Shown here in pieces: positions 37,249 to 45,937 of a stretch of DNA of 64,000 nucleotides (position 1 is its first letter; each line of letters starts with the position of its first letter). Source of the stretch: Ruminococcus bovis (lineage in GTDB: Bacteria > Bacillota > Clostridia > Oscillospirales > Acutalibacteraceae); contig NZ_CP039381.1 in the NCBI RefSeq assembly GCF_005601135.1, forward strand, positions 493,941-557,940, read 5' to 3'. The position numbers and the translations under genes were made by a program. The notes under the pieces were generated by a model that saw only the letters and a list, made by a program, of their open reading frames with translations, was not told the DNA's origin and made no database searches.

Positions 37249-38099
37249 TATTTATCCTTCTTTCTTATTACTATTGAGAAACATATGTTGATTATTAAGA
37301 TAAACACAAACAGTACAACTGCTGTTGCAATAAGTGCTTCTCTGTGGAGGCCTGTTGCATATGCCATTTCCATAACGATGTTACTTGTAAGTGTTCTGAC
37401 ACCACTTGTAATGCTATTTGGCATAATTGCCTGGTTACCTGCTACCATTACAACTGCCATTGTTTCACCGATAGCTCTACCGATACTTAGGATAATACCT
37501 GACATAATACCACTTTTAGCTGCCGGAATAACTGTCTTAAAGATACTTCTTTCTTTAGTTGCACCTAGTGCCAAAGAACCCTCAAAGTACATATTTGGTA
37601 CTGCTCTGATGGAAGATTCTGTTGTGTTAATAATTGTTGGCAAAATCATAATACCAAGTAGAATTGATGCAGTTAAGATACCTTTACCACTTGTATGAGT
37701 TAGCTCCTGAATAATTGGAACTACAACTACCAAGCAGAAGAAACCATAAACAACTGACGGAATACTTGCCAGTAGGTTAATAAGTGGCTTTATCACTTTA
37801 TAAATTTTCTTTGGACAATAACAAGCTAAGAATACTGCAGTCAAAATACCGATAGGAACACCGATTACAATTGCACCGGCAGTAACATAAATACTTGCTA
37901 CAATCATTGGGAAGATGCCAAACTCCCCTGAATTAGGTCTCCAATGTGTACCGAATATAAAGTCCGTAAAACCAATTTTGCCTATTGCAGGAACACCGTT
38001 TGCAAAGATAAAAATACAAATTACTGCAACTGCTAAAATTGAAATACAAGCACACAATAGAAACAGAATTTTCATTAGGACTTCTTTTACATTACTCAA
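37248..38099 (-). CDS. pstC: Phosphate ABC transporter permease PstC
   Basis: 283 residues with six membrane helices. The EAA-type loop reads TTESSIRAVPNMYFEGSLAL followed by GATKERSIFKTVIPAAKSG. It starts about 60 bases after the pstS stop. Confidence 0.95.
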   Translation of the reverse strand: MSNVKEVLMKILFLLCACISILAVAVICIFIFANGVPAIGKIGFTDFIFGTHWRPNSGEFGIFPMIVASIYVTAGAIVIGVPIGILTAVFLACYCPKKIYKVIKPLINLLASIPSVVYGFFCLVVVVPIIQELTHTSGKGILTASILLGIMILPTIINTTESSIRAVPNMYFEGSLALGATKERSIFKTVIPAAKSGIMSGIILSIGRAIGETMAVVMVAGNQAIMPNSITSGVRTLTSNIVMEMAYATGLHREALIATAVVLFVFILIINICFSIVIRKKDK

Positions 38100-38162
38100 A
38101 CTAATTCTCCGTTCTAAAGTTATAGGCAGAGGGTTAACTCTGCCTAAATGTTTCTTTCGATT

Positions 38163-39041
38163 TTACTTGATGTGGTCCCAAGAAGTTGTTTCGCCAAGAT
38201 AAATTGACTTAATTTGGTCAGATGTTAGATTATCAATTGAATTGTTTTTGTTTACGATTACTGCAATACCGTCCATAGCAATTTTCTTTGTTGCTAGAGT
38301 TTTTGCTTCATCATCCTTTAGTTCACGAGATGACATACCAATATCAACTGCTTTTTCTGTAGCTGACTGGATACCTGCTGTTGAACCTGATTCCTGAATT
38401 TCGATTGTTACACCAGGGTTTAGCTTCTTGTATTCATCAGCAATTACATTCATTAGAGGAGCAACTGATGTTGAACCTGCAACTGTGATTTTACCCTTTA
38501 GGCCACTAGCCTTATAAGATTTACCACTTTCTACTGAGATGTAACCTTCTTTATCAACTGTCTTCTGACCTTCGTCACTCATAATGAAGTTGATTAGGTC
38601 TTCAGCAAGTTTTGAAAGTTTACCGTCATAATAACATAGGTTAAATGGACGAGAGATCTTGTACTTACCACTCTTTACATTTTCAGCAGTACCTTCAATA
38701 CCGTCAACTGTTACTTCCTTAACTGAGTCAGAAAGTGAACCTAGAGAAACATAACCGATTGCATTGTCGTTACCCTGAACTGTTGTCATCATAACTGATG
38801 TACTGTTTGTGATTTCAGCACTTTCTGTTGTTGCGTCATTTTCCTTGTCATCTACAATACCAAGTAGTTCTGTGAAAGCACCACGAGTACCTGAACCGTC
38901 TTCTCTTGATACAACAGTAATGTCACCTGTTACTTTGTTACCATTACTACTGTCACTGCTACTGTTGTTTGAACTACCACAACCAACTAGTGAAATTGCA
39001 ACTAAAGCAATTACCATAACTGAACATATTAACTTTTTCAT
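38163..39041 (-). CDS. pstS: Phosphate-binding lipoprotein PstS
   Basis: 292 residues from the ATG at 39041, chosen because it puts the lipoprotein signal (MKKLICSVMVIALVAISLVG, then Cys) at the N-terminus and has AGAGG upstream; an in-frame ATG 60 bases earlier would put a basic stretch before it. After a Ser/Asn-rich spacer, the type II binding fold contains VVSREDGSGTRGAF and VAGSTSVAPLMN, the phosphate loops. It captures phosphate outside the membrane for PstCAB. First gene of pstSCAB-phoU and under probable PhoP control. Confidence 0.95.
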   Translation of the reverse strand: MKKLICSVMVIALVAISLVGCGSSNNSSSDSSNGNKVTGDITVVSREDGSGTRGAFTELLGIVDDKENDATTESAEITNSTSVMMTTVQGNDNAIGYVSLGSLSDSVKEVTVDGIEGTAENVKSGKYKISRPFNLCYYDGKLSKLAEDLINFIMSDEGQKTVDKEGYISVESGKSYKASGLKGKITVAGSTSVAPLMNVIADEYKKLNPGVTIEIQESGSTAGIQSATEKAVDIGMSSRELKDDEAKTLATKKIAMDGIAVIVNKNNSIDNLTSDQIKSIYLGETTSWDHIK

Positions 39042-39120
39042 CTTTTCTTTTACCTCTTTTTTTAATTTAGATTTTATTTTTTCTGTACCTCTCAAGTACA
39101 ACTTTATCTTACTATTACTT

Positions 39121-39180
39121 TGTTAAATCAAAAATCTAGGAAAAGTTAAATGTAAATTTATTTTTGTTAAGTTATGTTAA
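39121..39180 (-). promoter_or_regulatory. Pho-box-like repeats upstream of pstS
   Basis: On the minus strand TTAACA occurs at 39175-39180 and 39165-39170 (ten bases apart) and at 39121-39126, with a TTTAAC half-match near 39145-39150. The array lies about 80-140 bases upstream of the pstS start. It resembles the repeats upstream of the Na/Pi cotransporter. Confidence 0.6.
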
Positions 39181-39238
39181 ATCTTTCCCCATAAAATTTC
39201 ACAATTCTACACCTTTCGACATTTTATATAAAATAAAA

Positions 39239-39267
39239 AAATAGCCTAGATAAATTCTAAGCTATTT
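39239..39267. terminator. Hairpin between pstS and repeat copy D
   Basis: aaatagcctaga / tctaagctattt with a weak T-run on both strands. It lies upstream of pstS and is not clearly linked to any gene in the window. Confidence 0.45.
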
Positions 39268-39283
39268 TGCTTTAAGGTTTTTA

Positions 39284-40076
39284 ATTTTGATTTTAGGTCA
39301 AGATAAGTTTCATAAATTAGTTTTTTTATTTTGATTGTAGGCTAAGGTTAATCAGTTCTACAAATTTGGGTTTGTGGTGATGTTTAAATACTAAAAAGTG
39401 TATACTATGTCATTTCTCTCTTGTATACCAAGGTATTGCACAATTAATAATATAACAATATTATGTAGCATAAACAGTACCGATTTTTATATCATATTAT
39501 GGCTCACAGTCGTAGGGGCGAACATTGTTCGCCCGTTTAATAGTAAAATGTTTTATGTAACTTAGTCCTATGCAGAAACTAAAAATTATAACTTACCATA
39601 TAGGGCAAAGTACCTATATAAAGGCTAGTTTGTAACGGGACATCAATGATGTCCCCTACACCTGTAACTCATAATTTTTCTTATATTTTATAGTTAGAAA
39701 TAGAGGAAAGTTTCAGCTATGATGATATTTTAAACAAGTTTAAAATATCAATCACTCCTTCAGTCGATTTATAAAAGGTAAATTGCCGTACCGTCAATTT
39801 ACAATCGACAGCTCCCTCAGCGAGGGAGCCTTTGTCTTTACTATAATTTTTAATTATTTATTAGTCTGTACTATTTAAAAAATTTGTGTACTAGTTTTTT
39901 AGATTTGTACAAACTGTGTCTGCCTCCCTCGCTGAGGGAGGTGTCACCGAATGGTGACGGAAGGAGTGATTGGAATTGTAAATTCATTTACAATTCCATA
40001 TTAACTGAAACTATCAAATAGCACCACAAACCCTAATTTATCGAACTAACCTTTACCCACAGACAAAATAGAAAAT
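39284..40076. repeat. Dispersed intergenic element, copy D
   Basis: It shows the terminal inverted repeats best. The left runs from attttgattgtaggctaagg to aatttgggtttgtggtga. The right, read inward, runs from attttgtctgtgggtaaagg to aaattagggtttgtggtg. About 48 bases pair with roughly a dozen differences. Internally it is a mosaic: 39500-39740 matches copies A and C, and 39644-40030 matches copy B. Confidence 0.88.
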
Positions 40077-40082
40077 GAAAAA

Positions 40083-40916
40083 CTAAAATTTATAATTTTC
40101 TCTTAGCAAGGTGATTTCTGATTTATAGCCGTCTAAATCATTTGGTGTTTCTAGGAAGAAAGGCAAGTCCTTTAGCTTAGGGTGATTGATAACACCAACT
40201 AGGGCATCTAAGCCGATACCACCTTCACCGATTTTTTCGTGACGGTCTTTGTGGCAACCTAAGAAATTTTTACTGTCGTTTAGGTGGATGGCCTTTAGCT
40301 TATGAATACCGATAATCTTATCAAATTCTTCCAGCACATCTTCCAAATTGTCTTTAATATCATAGCCACCGTCAAATACATGGCAAGTGTCTAAGCAAAC
40401 ACCCATCTTTTCATTAAGGGTAACACCATCAAGTATTTCTTTTAATTCCTGAAATTTTGAGCCTACCTCTGTACCTTTACCTGCCATAGTTTCTAATAAC
40501 ACTGTTGTAGTCATATCTTCAAACAAAACTTCATTCAGTTGATTTACAATAAGCTCTATTCCCTTTTCTATGCCTTGTCCTACATGACTGCCGGGATGAA
40601 AGTTATATAAGTTGTTTGGCAGATACTCCATTCTTCTTAAATCATCTTTCATTGTCTCAAGGGCGAATTCCCTAGTCTTTTCGGTTTTTGAACAAGGATT
40701 AAGGGTATATGGTGCATGGGCTAAAATTTTTGAAAAGTTATTTTCTTTCATATATTCAAGCAAAGCGTTTGTATCTTTAGAATCAATTTCTTTAGCCTTG
40801 CCACCTCTTGGGTTTCTGGTGAAAAATTGAAATGTATTTGCACCGATTGAAGTAGCCTCTTTGCCACAAGCTAAAATTCCTTTTGATATTGATAAATGTG
40901 CTCCTATATTTAGCAT
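40083..40916 (-). CDS. nfo: Endonuclease IV (AP endonuclease)
   Basis: Cuts DNA 5' to abasic sites in base-excision repair. 277 residues from the ATG at 40916, preceded seven bases upstream by AAGGAG; an ATG 27 bases earlier lies inside the sfsA end and is less likely. The TIM-barrel metal ligands are all in place: [64 protein letters not shown] and the final ETPND. It follows sfsA closely on the same strand. Confidence 0.96.
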   Translation of the reverse strand: MLNIGAHLSISKGILACGKEATSIGANTFQFFTRNPRGGKAKEIDSKDTNALLEYMKENNFSKILAHAPYTLNPCSKTEKTREFALETMKDDLRRMEYLPNNLYNFHPGSHVGQGIEKGIELIVNQLNEVLFEDMTTTVLLETMAGKGTEVGSKFQELKEILDGVTLNEKMGVCLDTCHVFDGGYDIKDNLEDVLEEFDKIIGIHKLKAIHLNDSKNFLGCHKDRHEKIGEGGIGLDALVGVINHPKLKDLPFFLETPNDLDGYKSEITLLRENYKF

Positions 40917-40926
40917 AATTTTCTCC

Positions 40927-41607
40927 TTATAATTTATAATCAACTTTGTCTTTTATTTTAAGTGACTCTTCTGTTACATTACAATCTAAACATAAAATCT
41001 CAACACCACAGTTATAGGCTTTAATAAGTGCATCACCAAAAGCCTTATGTGTCACATTATTAGGTGTAAAGTACTTTACATTATCCATCTGAATAACAAA
41101 TGCTATTACTGTATTATAGCCTTGTTCTTTAGCTTTAATCAGTTCTTCAATGTGCTTAATTCCTCTTTCTGTAGGTGCATCGGGAAAAGATACAACACCA
41201 TCATTCTCAAGGGTAACACCCTTAACCTCTATTAAAAATTTTTCTTCATTACTTTCACAATAGAAGTCAATCCTTGATGAACCATATTTATATTCAGGTT
41301 TTATGTAAGTTAGATTATCCCTAAATTTGCCACTTTGCAAATACTCATAAAACACCTTGTTAGGGGCTTGACTGTCCATATTAATAAGTCTGTCACCCTT
41401 ATAAACTGCCACAAGGTCATACTGAGTTTTACGGTTAGGGTTGTCGCTTTTCTCACAAAGTACAGTTGCATTATTAGTTAAAAGTTCCCTACATCTGCCG
41501 GTATTCTTAACATGGACAACTTCTTCATTGCCATTTATGTTTACATATGCAATAAACCTATTAGGTCGTTTAAGGAAAGTTCCTTTAAAAATTCTGTTAT
41601 ATTTCAT
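40927..41607 (-). CDS. sfsA: SfsA family protein
   Basis: 226 residues, the normal length for SfsA. An N-terminal OB-like DNA-binding part ([24 protein letters not shown]) is followed by a nuclease-like fold ([31 protein letters not shown]). Named for sugar fermentation stimulation in E. coli, its true role is not settled. Probably co-transcribed with nfo, ten bases downstream. Confidence 0.95.
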   Translation of the reverse strand: MKYNRIFKGTFLKRPNRFIAYVNINGNEEVVHVKNTGRCRELLTNNATVLCEKSDNPNRKTQYDLVAVYKGDRLINMDSQAPNKVFYEYLQSGKFRDNLTYIKPEYKYGSSRIDFYCESNEEKFLIEVKGVTLENDGVVSFPDAPTERGIKHIEELIKAKEQGYNTVIAFVIQMDNVKYFTPNNVTHKAFGDALIKAYNCGVEILCLDCNVTEESLKIKDKVDYKL

Positions 41608-41698
41608 ATTATTACCTCATAAAAATTATATTATAAATCAGTAACTTTTTCAATAATATATAATATGCAAAGTTTTCTTAGTTTGTACAATATAATAA

Positions 41699-41727
41699 TT
41701 GTTTTGTAGAGTTTTGTATGGTATAAT
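41699..41727 (+). promoter_or_regulatory. Promoter of the first zinc-ribbon gene
   Basis: An extended -10 element TGGTATAAT (41719-41727) with a weak -35 TTGTTT (41699-41704) 17 bases upstream. Confidence 0.5.
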
Positions 41728-41781
41728 ATTAATTGTTAATAATTCGTCAAATTATGACACAAGACATTATGGAGGAAGATT

Positions 41782-42708
41782 ATGAAATGTAACAAATGTG
41801 GTCAGGATATTCCTGATAACGCAACTTTCTGCACAAATTGTGGTAACAAAATTGAACAGCCACAGCAGAACCCTAACCCAAATGTTCAACAGGCTAACCA
41901 AGTTCCAAATCAGAACCCACAGGTTAACCAAAATCCACAGGTTAATAACGGTATGCCAAACCAGCAACCACAGTTTAACCAAAACCCACAGTTCAATCAA
42001 GCACCTAACCGTAACCCTCAGTTCAACGGTATGCCTAATCAGAATGTTCCTTATGGCAACCCAATGCCACAACAGAATGTAATGGCTGAACCATCACCTA
42101 TTCTAACTTGGTTTAACAGTGCTAAGGATGTATTCCTAGATTTCTTCAAGAAAGGTTACATTGAAAAGCCAACAACACTACTAACAGAAAAGAACCATAT
42201 GTGGTTAGTGTTTGCAGTTGTAGCAGTTGTTTTCGGTGCTTTAAAGGGACTATTCTCATCCCTTGATTATTATTCAGGCAAGTTTGCTTATACACTAAGT
42301 GGCTTCGTAACAATCGGTGCAATGTTCTTTGCTTTTGCTACTGCACTGTTTATCTATGCTAAGATGGCAAAGAATGATAAGGTTACTTACATAAATGCAC
42401 TTAACGGTACTGCCGGTGCTTTTCTACCGGTTATCCTGGCTACTGTAGCTAACTGTTTGGTTACATTTGTTAACAGTGGTCTTGCTTACAATGTTGAACT
42501 TGCTTCAAACATTATGTTCTTTGTACTATTCCTAAAACTAATCAACAAGGTTGTTGAAGGTAGCAAGTACCAAAATTCATTCTGGTTTGATGCACTTGCA
42601 ATTCTATGCCCTTACTTAGTATATAAAGCAGTAACTGCTATTATGTACTCAATCACTACTGCATCAAGCATTTTAAGTATGTTTAGTGGTTTATCAAACT
42701 TAATGTAA
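41782..42708 (+). CDS. Zinc-ribbon membrane protein with Asn/Gln/Pro-rich linker
   Basis: 308 residues. A zinc ribbon at the N-terminus (CNKCGQDIPDNATFCTNCG, residues 3-21) is followed by a ~75-residue low-complexity linker built from repeats such as NPQVNQNPQ and PQFNQNPQF. Then comes a region with about five membrane helices (about 135-300), somewhat like Yip1-type proteins. No enzymatic motif is seen. Proteins with a zinc_ribbon_2 head on a membrane domain are common in clostridia and poorly understood. A GGAGG site precedes the start, and a terminator follows. Confidence 0.75.
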   Translation: MKCNKCGQDIPDNATFCTNCGNKIEQPQQNPNPNVQQANQVPNQNPQVNQNPQVNNGMPNQQPQFNQNPQFNQAPNRNPQFNGMPNQNVPYGNPMPQQNVMAEPSPILTWFNSAKDVFLDFFKKGYIEKPTTLLTEKNHMWLVFAVVAVVFGALKGLFSSLDYYSGKFAYTLSGFVTIGAMFFAFATALFIYAKMAKNDKVTYINALNGTAGAFLPVILATVANCLVTFVNSGLAYNVELASNIMFFVLFLKLINKVVEGSKYQNSFWFDALAILCPYLVYKAVTAIMYSITTASSILSMFSGLSNLM

Positions 42709-42725
42709 CATAACAAGTTTCAATT

Positions 42726-42754
42726 TAGAGAGTCTTTATCGGCTCTCTTTTTTG
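42726..42754 (+). terminator. Terminator after the first zinc-ribbon gene
   Basis: agagag(t) / ctctct stem followed by six T. Confidence 0.75.
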
Positions 42755-42916
42755 TTAGTACTTTTGGTAATTATAAAATAAACATTAGTACATATTTTGT
42801 GCATTTGTGAATTTATTAACATTTCCCTTGTAATATGTCGAATTCTGTGATATACTTAATCAGTAATTATTTACAAGTAATTATTTTCTTAGAAAAAAGA
42901 ATATGGAGGACACATT

Positions 42917-43408
42917 ATGAAATGTAAAAACTGTGGTGCTAATCTTCAGGACAACGCTACTTTCTGTGGCGAATGTGGTGCACCTGTAGAAAATCAGCAG
43001 AATGTTCAGCAGAACAATTACACACCAAATCAGCAGAATGTACAGTATGCTAACCAAAACAACTATAACCCAAATCAGCAGAATGTAAATGCTGATGGTG
43101 TTAGTGAACAGGAAATCAATGACGGCAAGGTTATGGCAGTTCTTGCTTACCTTGGTTTTCTACTTATTATTCCTGCAATTGCAGCAAACAAGAACAAGTT
43201 TGTTCGTTTCCACCTAGGTCAAGGTTTAATCCTATTTATCGCATCAGTAATCGGTGGTTTCCTTTCTTTTATCCCTTATGTTGGTACAGTGCTTAACTCT
43301 GCTGTTTCAATCGTTGCATTTGTATTTATGATTTTGGGTATTGTTAATGCTTGTCAGGGTAAGATGAAAGGTCTTCCTCTAATCGGCGATATTCAGATTT
43401 TTAAATAA
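42917..43408 (+). CDS. Second zinc-ribbon membrane protein (DUF4870-like)
   Basis: 163 residues. Zinc ribbon CKNCGANLQDNATFCGECG at residues 3-21, very like the preceding gene's, then an Asn/Gln-rich linker (QQNVQQNNYTPNQQNVQYAN). Three membrane helices follow (about 70-155), with KNKFVRFHLGQGLILFI typical of the DUF4870/TIC20-like family. Same layout as its neighbour, but the membrane parts are unrelated by eye, so the head-linker module may have been shuffled. It has its own GGAGG and terminator. Confidence 0.78.
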   Translation: MKCKNCGANLQDNATFCGECGAPVENQQNVQQNNYTPNQQNVQYANQNNYNPNQQNVNADGVSEQEINDGKVMAVLAYLGFLLIIPAIAANKNKFVRFHLGQGLILFIASVIGGFLSFIPYVGTVLNSAVSIVAFVFMILGIVNACQGKMKGLPLIGDIQIFK

Positions 43409-43434
43409 TTTGTATTAAAAGTTTTTCTATCCAT

Positions 43435-43467
43435 ATGGGAGTGCATTGTTGCACTCCCATTTTTATT
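43435..43467 (+). terminator. Terminator after the second zinc-ribbon gene
   Basis: atgggagtgca / tgcactcccat followed by ttttattt. Confidence 0.93.
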
Positions 43468-43504
43468 TGTTGTATATCCTTTGGTTTGTATAGTTGTAAT
43501 AAAA

Positions 43505-44160
43505 ATTGTAGCTATCTTAGTATTATAAATTTGGGTTTGTGGGGCTAGATATAAAGTGTTAAATTTTAGCAAATAAGGCTCCCTTGTGTAAAGGGAGCTG
43601 TCGCTCGTAAATTGGAAGAATGACAATTTACTTTTAAAGAGCGACTGAGGGATTGTTATGGTACATACTTTTTGCTATATCAATTTTATTCGATAGATGA
43701 CTTTTATCTAATCGTACAAATTTTATATAGAGAACACAATCTACCGTGACAATCCCTCTGTTTTGCATACGCAAAACATCTCCCTTTACACAAGGGCGAC
43801 TGGCGAATATGTACAAATTCAAGGTAACTACATAGGACAAAATAACAACAAACTTTTGGCTTACGGTCGTAGGGGCGAACACCGTTCGCCCGTTAAAAAG
43901 TGTGATACCTATGGGATTTTTGTCCTGTTTGCAGACAATAAATTTATAATATCAGCATAGGGCATAATACCTTTATTTAGGATAGTTTGTAACGGGCGAA
44001 CAATGTTCGCCCCTACAGTGTAACTCATAATTCTTGTTATATTTAATAGTTAGAAATAAAGGAAAGTTTCAGATAATATGGAATTGTAAATGAATTTACA
44101 ATTCCAACCACTCCTTCCGTCTTTGCATACGCAAAGCCACCTCCCTCAGCGAGGGAGGGG
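43505..44160. repeat. Dispersed intergenic element, copy E, left part
   Basis: Begins ataaatttgggtttgtgggg. It contains a ggctcccttgtgtaaaggga module shared with copy F, then two forms of the ggggcgaac/gttcgccc palindrome (43870-43892 and 43992-44017) and the cctccctc/gagggagg hairpin, where it is interrupted by an IS30 element. The right part resumes at 45233. Confidence 0.8.
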
Positions 44161-45232
44161 TAGATTATAATAACAAGTGCAACACTAAAAAAATAGACAA
44201 TATGAAAACCAACGTGTAAAATGTAGTTGCAACACCAAACATAATACGGAGGTAATCATATTGTCATATACACATCTTACACTAATTGAAAGAGAATGTC
44301 TACAAGAATTTTACGAAAAAGGATATAGCATAAGAAAAATTGCAAAAATACTTGAACGAAGTCCTTCTACAATCAGCAGAGAATTAAAACGGAATTTTAG
44401 TAAAAAACGCAAACACTATCATTCTTGGGGCGCACATGTAAAATATTTAGTAAGAAGAAAGGATTGTCATAGAAAAAATAATTTACTCATATACACAGAT
44501 ATATATAATTATGTATTTAATAAATTACATTCCTTTTGGTAACCGAAATAATAGCCGATAAATGGAATTTAAATCATAATATAAAGATTTCTTTTTCTTC
44601 TATTTATCGTGCAATTCGTTCCAAATTATTCCCGGGTATTTCACCTGCATCACATCTTAGAAGAAGAGGAAAACCTTACAGAACTGAGCGTAAGACCTAC
44701 ACTAAACATTCTGAAAAATCAATTCATAATCGTGATTCTGTAATTGATGAGAGAGGAAGATTTGGTGATTATGAGGGAGATACAATTTACGGTTCAGTTG
44801 GAAAAGGCTATCTTGTTACTGCTATTGATAGAAAATCAAGATTTCTTGTAGCTGCTACCTGTAAAGATAAATCTATTTCATCAATTAATTCAGCTTTTAG
44901 AGAAGCTTTTGAAAAGCTTCTTTAAAAATCAAGCCACTTACATTAACTTTAGATAATGGTTCTGAATTTAACGGATATGCTGATATTGAAAAAGATTTAG
45001 ATTTAGAAATATATTTTGCAGATGTTCATGCTCCTTGGCAACGAGGTTCAAATGAAAATATCAATGGACTATTAAGATTTTTCTTTCCAAGAGGTACTGA
45101 TTTCAGAAAAGTCACAAGAGCACAACTTGATGCAGTCCTTGATAAAATCAATAATAGACCTAGAAAATGTTTAGACCTTCTTTCACCTATTGACTATTTT
45201 AATCAAAGTGTTGCACTTGGTTTGACAATCTA
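44161..45232 (+). mobile_element. IS30-family insertion sequence inside repeat copy E
   Basis: 1072 bp. The inverted repeats of 26 bases start tagatt at each end and share a perfect 13-bp core (caagtgcaacact at 44174-44186, inverse at 45207-45219). Comparison with the uninterrupted order in copy C (gcgagggaggcaacaagg) shows the insertion point inside that string, with an agg or gagg left on both sides. It is therefore younger than the host repeat, yet its transposase is already broken. Confidence 0.9.
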
Positions 45233-45233
45233 A
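44261..45233 (+). pseudogene. IS30-family transposase, frameshifted
   Basis: The protein is spread over three frames. Frame one has the N-terminal helix-turn-helix (SIRKIAKILERSPSTISREL). Frame two has the first catalytic Asp in GDYEGDTIYG. Frame three has the second Asp in TLDNGSEF and the Glu in GSNENINGLL, and ends QSVALGLTI at the right inverted repeat. Breaks lie near 44536 and 44922. Neither is a standard slippery site in the right phase, so both look like mutations. A TTG start with GGAGG upstream is used. Confidence 0.88.
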
Positions 45234-45492
45234 GAGGCAACAAGGTCTGTATAATTTCTTTTTTTGTGTACAAACTTACAAATTTGTACATATTGTGTTT
45301 GGCTTCCTCAGACGAGGAAGCTGTCATTCGTGAATTGCAGAGCAATTCACCTTTTAAAGAATGACTGAAGGAGGGAAAAAGCTATTAATTAGATGAATTA
45401 ATCTGTTACTATCTAATTAACCCACACTACATAAACATCCCCACAAACCCAAATTCACCTAACTCACATTATTTTACAAGCAAAAGTGAAAA
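45233..45492. repeat. Dispersed intergenic element, copy E, right part
   Basis: Resumes the element with ggcaacaaggtctgtataat, the cttcctca/gaggaag hairpin and the gaattgc/gcaattc hairpin. It ends with the inverse terminal sequence ccccacaaacccaaattc and the tttacaagcaaaagtg outer end. It is collinear, in inverse orientation, with 31806-31960 of copy C. Confidence 0.85.
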
Positions 45493-45513
45493 AACACATA
45501 GGAATAAAAGGCA

Positions 45514-45546
45514 AAAGACTCACCATTATTACGGTGAGGCTTTTTT
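45514..45546. terminator. Terminator-like hairpin
   Basis: aaagactcacc / ggtgaggcttt followed by tttt on the + strand. It could end the minus-strand Cys-rich peptide gene some 170 bases upstream or stop + strand reading out of the IS. The rest of 45547-45716 is AT-rich and holds a short imperfect repeat (ctacgaattacaatttataaat, three variants). Confidence 0.6.
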
Positions 45547-45716
45547 AGAAGACAATCAGGGATTATCTTTAAATTAAAAATCTACGAATTGAAATTTATA
45601 AATCAACTACGAATTACAATTTATAAATTATCTTTGGGCTATAAATCTACGAATTATAAATTTAAAAATTAAAAATTAAAAAAATCTATATTGTTACAGG
45701 GTTACGATTTATGGTT

Positions 45717-45857
45717 TTAGCAACCACAGCCACCGTTACAACCACAGCCACAATCATTTGAGTTGCCACAATTGCCGTTACCACCACAGAAGCCACAGCA
45801 GATGATGATTAAAAGAATAATCCAGCAACAATTTCCATTGCCAAAACAGTTACACAT
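45717..45857 (-). CDS. Cys/Gly/Asn-rich 46-residue peptide with one membrane helix
   Basis: A small gene with a clear GGAGGAAA site seven bases before the ATG. The product starts MCNCFGNGNCC, has a hydrophobic core WIILLIIIC (about 12-20) and ends in a Gly/Asn/Cys-rich tail (GGNGNCGNSNDCGCGC and onward). Thirteen of 46 residues are Cys, in CC, CxC and CxxC arrangements. It resembles no family I can name. Possible roles include metal binding, a small membrane-associated peptide, or a spore or envelope component. Codons are normal for the region and the local GC is higher than the flanks, both favouring a real gene. It sits upstream of no obvious partner on the same strand. Confidence 0.7.
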   Translation of the reverse strand: MCNCFGNGNCCWIILLIIICCGFCGGNGNCGNSNDCGCGCNGGCGC

Positions 45858-45937
45858 TTGGGTTTCCTCCTTTCCGTTTACATTATATATTATTAGGAAA
45901 GCAGAAAAATGTGTTTACTTTTAGGCAGAAAATTTTC

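Noticed and set aside
43634..43960. Reading frames on both strands within the dispersed element
   Set aside because: They run through palindromic repeat modules and are not shared between copies of the element.
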